Part shown: positions 42,100 to 43,733 of the stretch, one piece after another
How positions within the stretch are numbered: the stretch's first letter is position 1
How the letters are laid out: every line of letters begins with the position of its first letter
Source of the DNA: DALYJJ01 sp031969915
GTDB taxonomy: Bacteria; Acidobacteriota; Terriglobia; Bryobacterales; Bryobacteraceae
DNA length: 43,733 nt
Direction of reading: 5' to 3'
Assembly (NCBI GenBank): GCA_031969915.1
Contig: DALYJJ010000042.1
Coordinates: forward strand, 1 to 43,733
Translations under genes and position numbers: made by a program
Notes under the pieces: model-generated
Databases searched by the model: none
What the model was told of the DNA's origin: nothing
The model's input: the letters and a program-made list of their open reading frames with translations, nothing else

Positions 42100-42210
42100 A
42101 TGAATACCGAAGCCGCGTGGTACACAACGCCGGAAGGGCGGCGGCAGACACAGCGGGAATTCGAGCACGCACGCAAGCGGGGCACTCTCCTGCGATCTCG
42201 CCGTAGGCGC
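42100..42210 (+). pseudogene. Possible remnant of a small CopG-type antitoxin gene
   Basis: From ATG 42100 the frame reads MNTEAAWYTTPEGRRQTQREF followed by EHARKRGTLLRS. This opening resembles the N-terminus of small antitoxin-like proteins that, from memory, are common in Acidobacteria. After about 34 codons the frame becomes Arg-rich, runs into the antisense of the Nudix gene and stops at 42321 without any ribbon-helix-helix part. I read it as a gene cut off by a rearrangement. The family match is weak and a search is needed. Confidence 0.3.
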
Positions 42211-42211
42211 G

Positions 42212-42754
42212 TCAAGGGAGGGGCGTGGTTTTGCGGACCATGCGGAGCATGGATTCCTCCCGGGTCAGGCGGGCCACGTCCGCGATGGGGACCCAGCGGA
42301 GGTCCTTCGATTCGCTGGTGATGCGGAGGGGGTGACGGCGATCGGCGAGGAGCAGGTGGCGGATGTCGTAGTGGAAGTGCTCGGGTTCGGATTTCCGGGC
42401 GGGGATGAGGTGGACGTCGACATCGAAGATCCCGGCGGTGAGGGGGTGGACTTCCGAGAGTCCCGACTCTTCGCGGGCTTCGCGGAGGGCGACGGCGAGG
42501 GTATCGGGGTCGCCGTCGGCGTGGCCGCCGAGTTGGAGCCACTTGTCGAGCTTCTGGTGATGGGTGAGCAGAACGTGCGTGCGGCCGTGGTCGAGCACCC
42601 ACGCCGAGCCGGTGATGTGGCCGGCGGGCAGGGAGCGCTCGAAGCAGTCCTCGTGGGCCTGGACGAAGGCGATGACGCGCGCGGTCATTTCCGCTTCCTC
42701 GGCGGTGGCGGGTTGGTGGGCTCCCAGCATCTGGAGCAGCGACGCGCGGCTCAT
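42212..42754 (-). CDS. Nudix hydrolase
   Basis: 180 residues. The Nudix box occupies about 77-99 as GHADGDPDTLAVALREAREESGL: the REAREESG half with the metal-binding glutamates is intact, while the first Glu of the consensus is Asp, as in the GGHxDGD branch. The strand before it is VLLTHHQKLDKWLQLGGH. These enzymes cleave nucleoside diphosphates linked to another group; substrate class cannot be assigned. The N-terminal 40 residues are a helical extension (LLQMLGAHQPATAEEAEMT). The start overlaps the amidohydrolase stop as ATGA, so both genes are co-translated. Confidence 0.92.
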   Translation of the reverse strand: MSRASLLQMLGAHQPATAEEAEMTARVIAFVQAHEDCFERSLPAGHITGSAWVLDHGRTHVLLTHHQKLDKWLQLGGHADGDPDTLAVALREAREESGLSEVHPLTAGIFDVDVHLIPARKSEPEHFHYDIRHLLLADRRHPLRITSESKDLRWVPIADVARLTREESMLRMVRKTTPLP

Positions 42755-43618
42755 CGATAGAAGCGGACGTTATCCAATTCGAACCAGATTTTGGCGCCGC
42801 GCTTTCCGGTTGCGCGGAGCGTGATGGCGTGGAGCCGGCGGGCGTCCTTCAAGGGGACGCGGAGCGTCCGCCACTCGGCGTTGGCCTGGAGCGGCGTGAC
42901 GCCCTGGGCGACGAGTTGGAACTGGCCCTCGCCGCGCAGGTCGAGTTGGACGCCGGAGAACTCGGAGGCGTCGACGGGCTCGATGGCGCCGGGGGTGAGA
43001 GGGAGGGAGACGCCGATGAGGGGCTGGGCGCCTTCGCGGAGACGGCCGACGGCGAGCAGCGTTTTTCCGGTGCGGGTGAATTGCATGAGGCTGCGCTCGT
43101 GTCCGGAATCGGTGAGGTTGACGGGGAGGGTATCGAGGGCGGTCCGGCCGTCGGGGCGCTCGAAGTCGTCGATCAGTTCGACGGCCTTCCTGGCGGGCAG
43201 GGGAGCGATCTCTTCGCTGGACAGGGACTGGGCGAGCGCGGCGCGGTCGATTTCGCGGCCGCCGAGGAAGACGCGGCGAACGCGGTCGATGTCGTCGATG
43301 GCGGCGTGCGGCGCCCCTTCGACGAGGACCAGGTCGGCGAGTTTCCCGGGCTCGATGGACCCTCGCTCCTTATCCATGCCGAGTAAGCGGGCGCTCTCCA
43401 GAGTGGCGGCGCGGATGGCTTCCAAGGGCGTGAGGCCGCCGGCGACCAGGAGTTTCAGTTCGCGCAGGCTGGCCCAACCATGATAGGTACCGGGCATGCC
43501 GGCATCGGTACCGGCGCCGATGGCGACGCCGGCCTGTTTGAGGAGCGCGACGTTCTGGAGGAGGTTGTTCCAGCGCCGGGCGCGGGGCGCCGGGATGGGC
43601 GGGCCGGCGCGGAGCGAG
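42751..43618 (-). CDS. Amidohydrolase with C-terminal CIA30-like domain (5' end missing)
   Basis: About 289 codons remain. The first part is the C-terminal half of an amidohydrolase barrel: WNNLLQNVALLKQAGVAIGAGTDAGMPGTYHG, with the metal-binding Asp in GTDAGM, then LTPLEAIRAATLESARLLG and GSIEPGKLADLVLVEG. The HxH metal motif of the missing N-terminal half is absent. The last 140 residues (ELIDDFERPDGRTALDT to IWFELDNVRFYR) are a CIA30-type beta-sandwich. Intact relatives are secreted, imidazolonepropionase-like proteins of about 550-600 residues. The loss of the 5' half coincides with the foreign-looking sequence at 43616-43733. Downstream it overlaps the Nudix start. Confidence 0.85.
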
Positions 43619-43733
43619 CTGGTCGCGGCGGTCAATGCCGACGCGGCGCTCTTCAGCAGCGACTTCCGGGCGCCCGAACGGCTGTTCGCGCTGCTGATGC
43701 AGGCCGCCGGCCGCGCCGGCCGGGATGCCGATC
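43616..43733 (+). pseudogene. priA: Internal fragment of primosomal helicase PriA (both ends missing)
   Basis: The plus-strand frame beginning near 43616 reads ELVAAVNADAALFSSDFRAP and then ERLFALLMQAAGRAGRDAD to the right edge. This is the conserved PriA helicase segment before and including motif VI (Q-x-A-GRAGR). Upstream in the same frame there is no PriA similarity; instead the opposite strand codes for the amidohydrolase. So it is a fragment that starts abruptly at about 43610-43620. The exact wording is closest, from memory, to beta-proteobacterial PriA. Confidence 0.75.

Noticed and set aside
43570..43733. Extension of the amidohydrolase frame to the right edge
   Set aside because: The frame is open, but the opposite strand encodes conserved PriA sequence there, and the extended minus-strand residues show no amidohydrolase features.

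Overview
The window is a GC-rich bacterial chromosomal segment, most likely from an acidobacterium of the Bryobacterales/Solibacter type. The evidence is an orphan MacB-like permease of the acidobacterial ADOP type, a ~1185-residue Oar-like TonB-dependent receptor with a carboxypeptidase-regulatory domain, lptD (so a Gram-negative envelope), many secreted hydrolases and degradative enzymes, and dense protein coding on both strands with short gaps. I see no tRNA or rRNA gene, CRISPR array, transposase or phage module.

Layout. 1-1111: ECF sigma factor coupled to a single-pass membrane protein cut by the left edge. 1176-3361: Fur-family regulator coupled to an FHA-GAF-PP2C phosphatase. 3383-7816: secreted M14 peptidase, divergent from the agmatine-to-putrescine pair aguB-aguA. 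7852-8655: a 50-residue membrane protein behind a leader that can fold into a three-way junction, then a small secreted lysozyme-like protein. 8859-13310: ADOP permease and TypA, convergent and separated by a perfect 34-bp inverted repeat. 13677-14793: a secreted peptide of six 13-residue repeats, then a seven-helix membrane protein. 14947-18504: TonB-dependent receptor. 18633-24955: cobalamin-binding radical SAM enzyme, secreted helical-repeat protein, coupled Na+/solute symporter and amino-acid permease, AT-hook protein. 24999-28295: serine hydrolase/NamZ fusion, pterin carbinolamine dehydratase, short-chain dehydrogenase. 28347-32867: Memo-like protein, hypC, YceI, glucose-6-phosphate isomerase, RDD membrane protein. 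33011-37187: lptD, zapA, a zapB-like gene, rplT-rpmI, crcB. 37197-43618: glycoside hydrolases (DUF5060 type and GH127), a small antitoxin-like remnant, Nudix hydrolase and an amidohydrolase cut at its 5' end.

Themes. Much of the content suits a heterotroph feeding on polymers: M14 peptidase, NamZ-type muramidase, a GH127 arabinofuranosidase, a DUF5060 hydrolase, a TonB receptor and symporters. Translational coupling is frequent (ATGA or TGATG overlaps at 569, 1688, 6818, 23187, 27293, 36053 and 42751). Several starts lie only 6-12 nt after a -10-like hexamer, often written TGCTANNNT, which suggests leaderless or nearly leaderless mRNAs.

Oddest items: the repeat-peptide gene, the structured leader at 7913, a typA gene that seems to start at ATT, operator-like palindromes before the ADOP, radical SAM and AT-hook genes, a glycosidase carrying a gutted serine-hydrolase domain, and a right end whose last ~115 bases encode an internal piece of PriA helicase joined abruptly to the amidohydrolase, most simply an assembly chimera.
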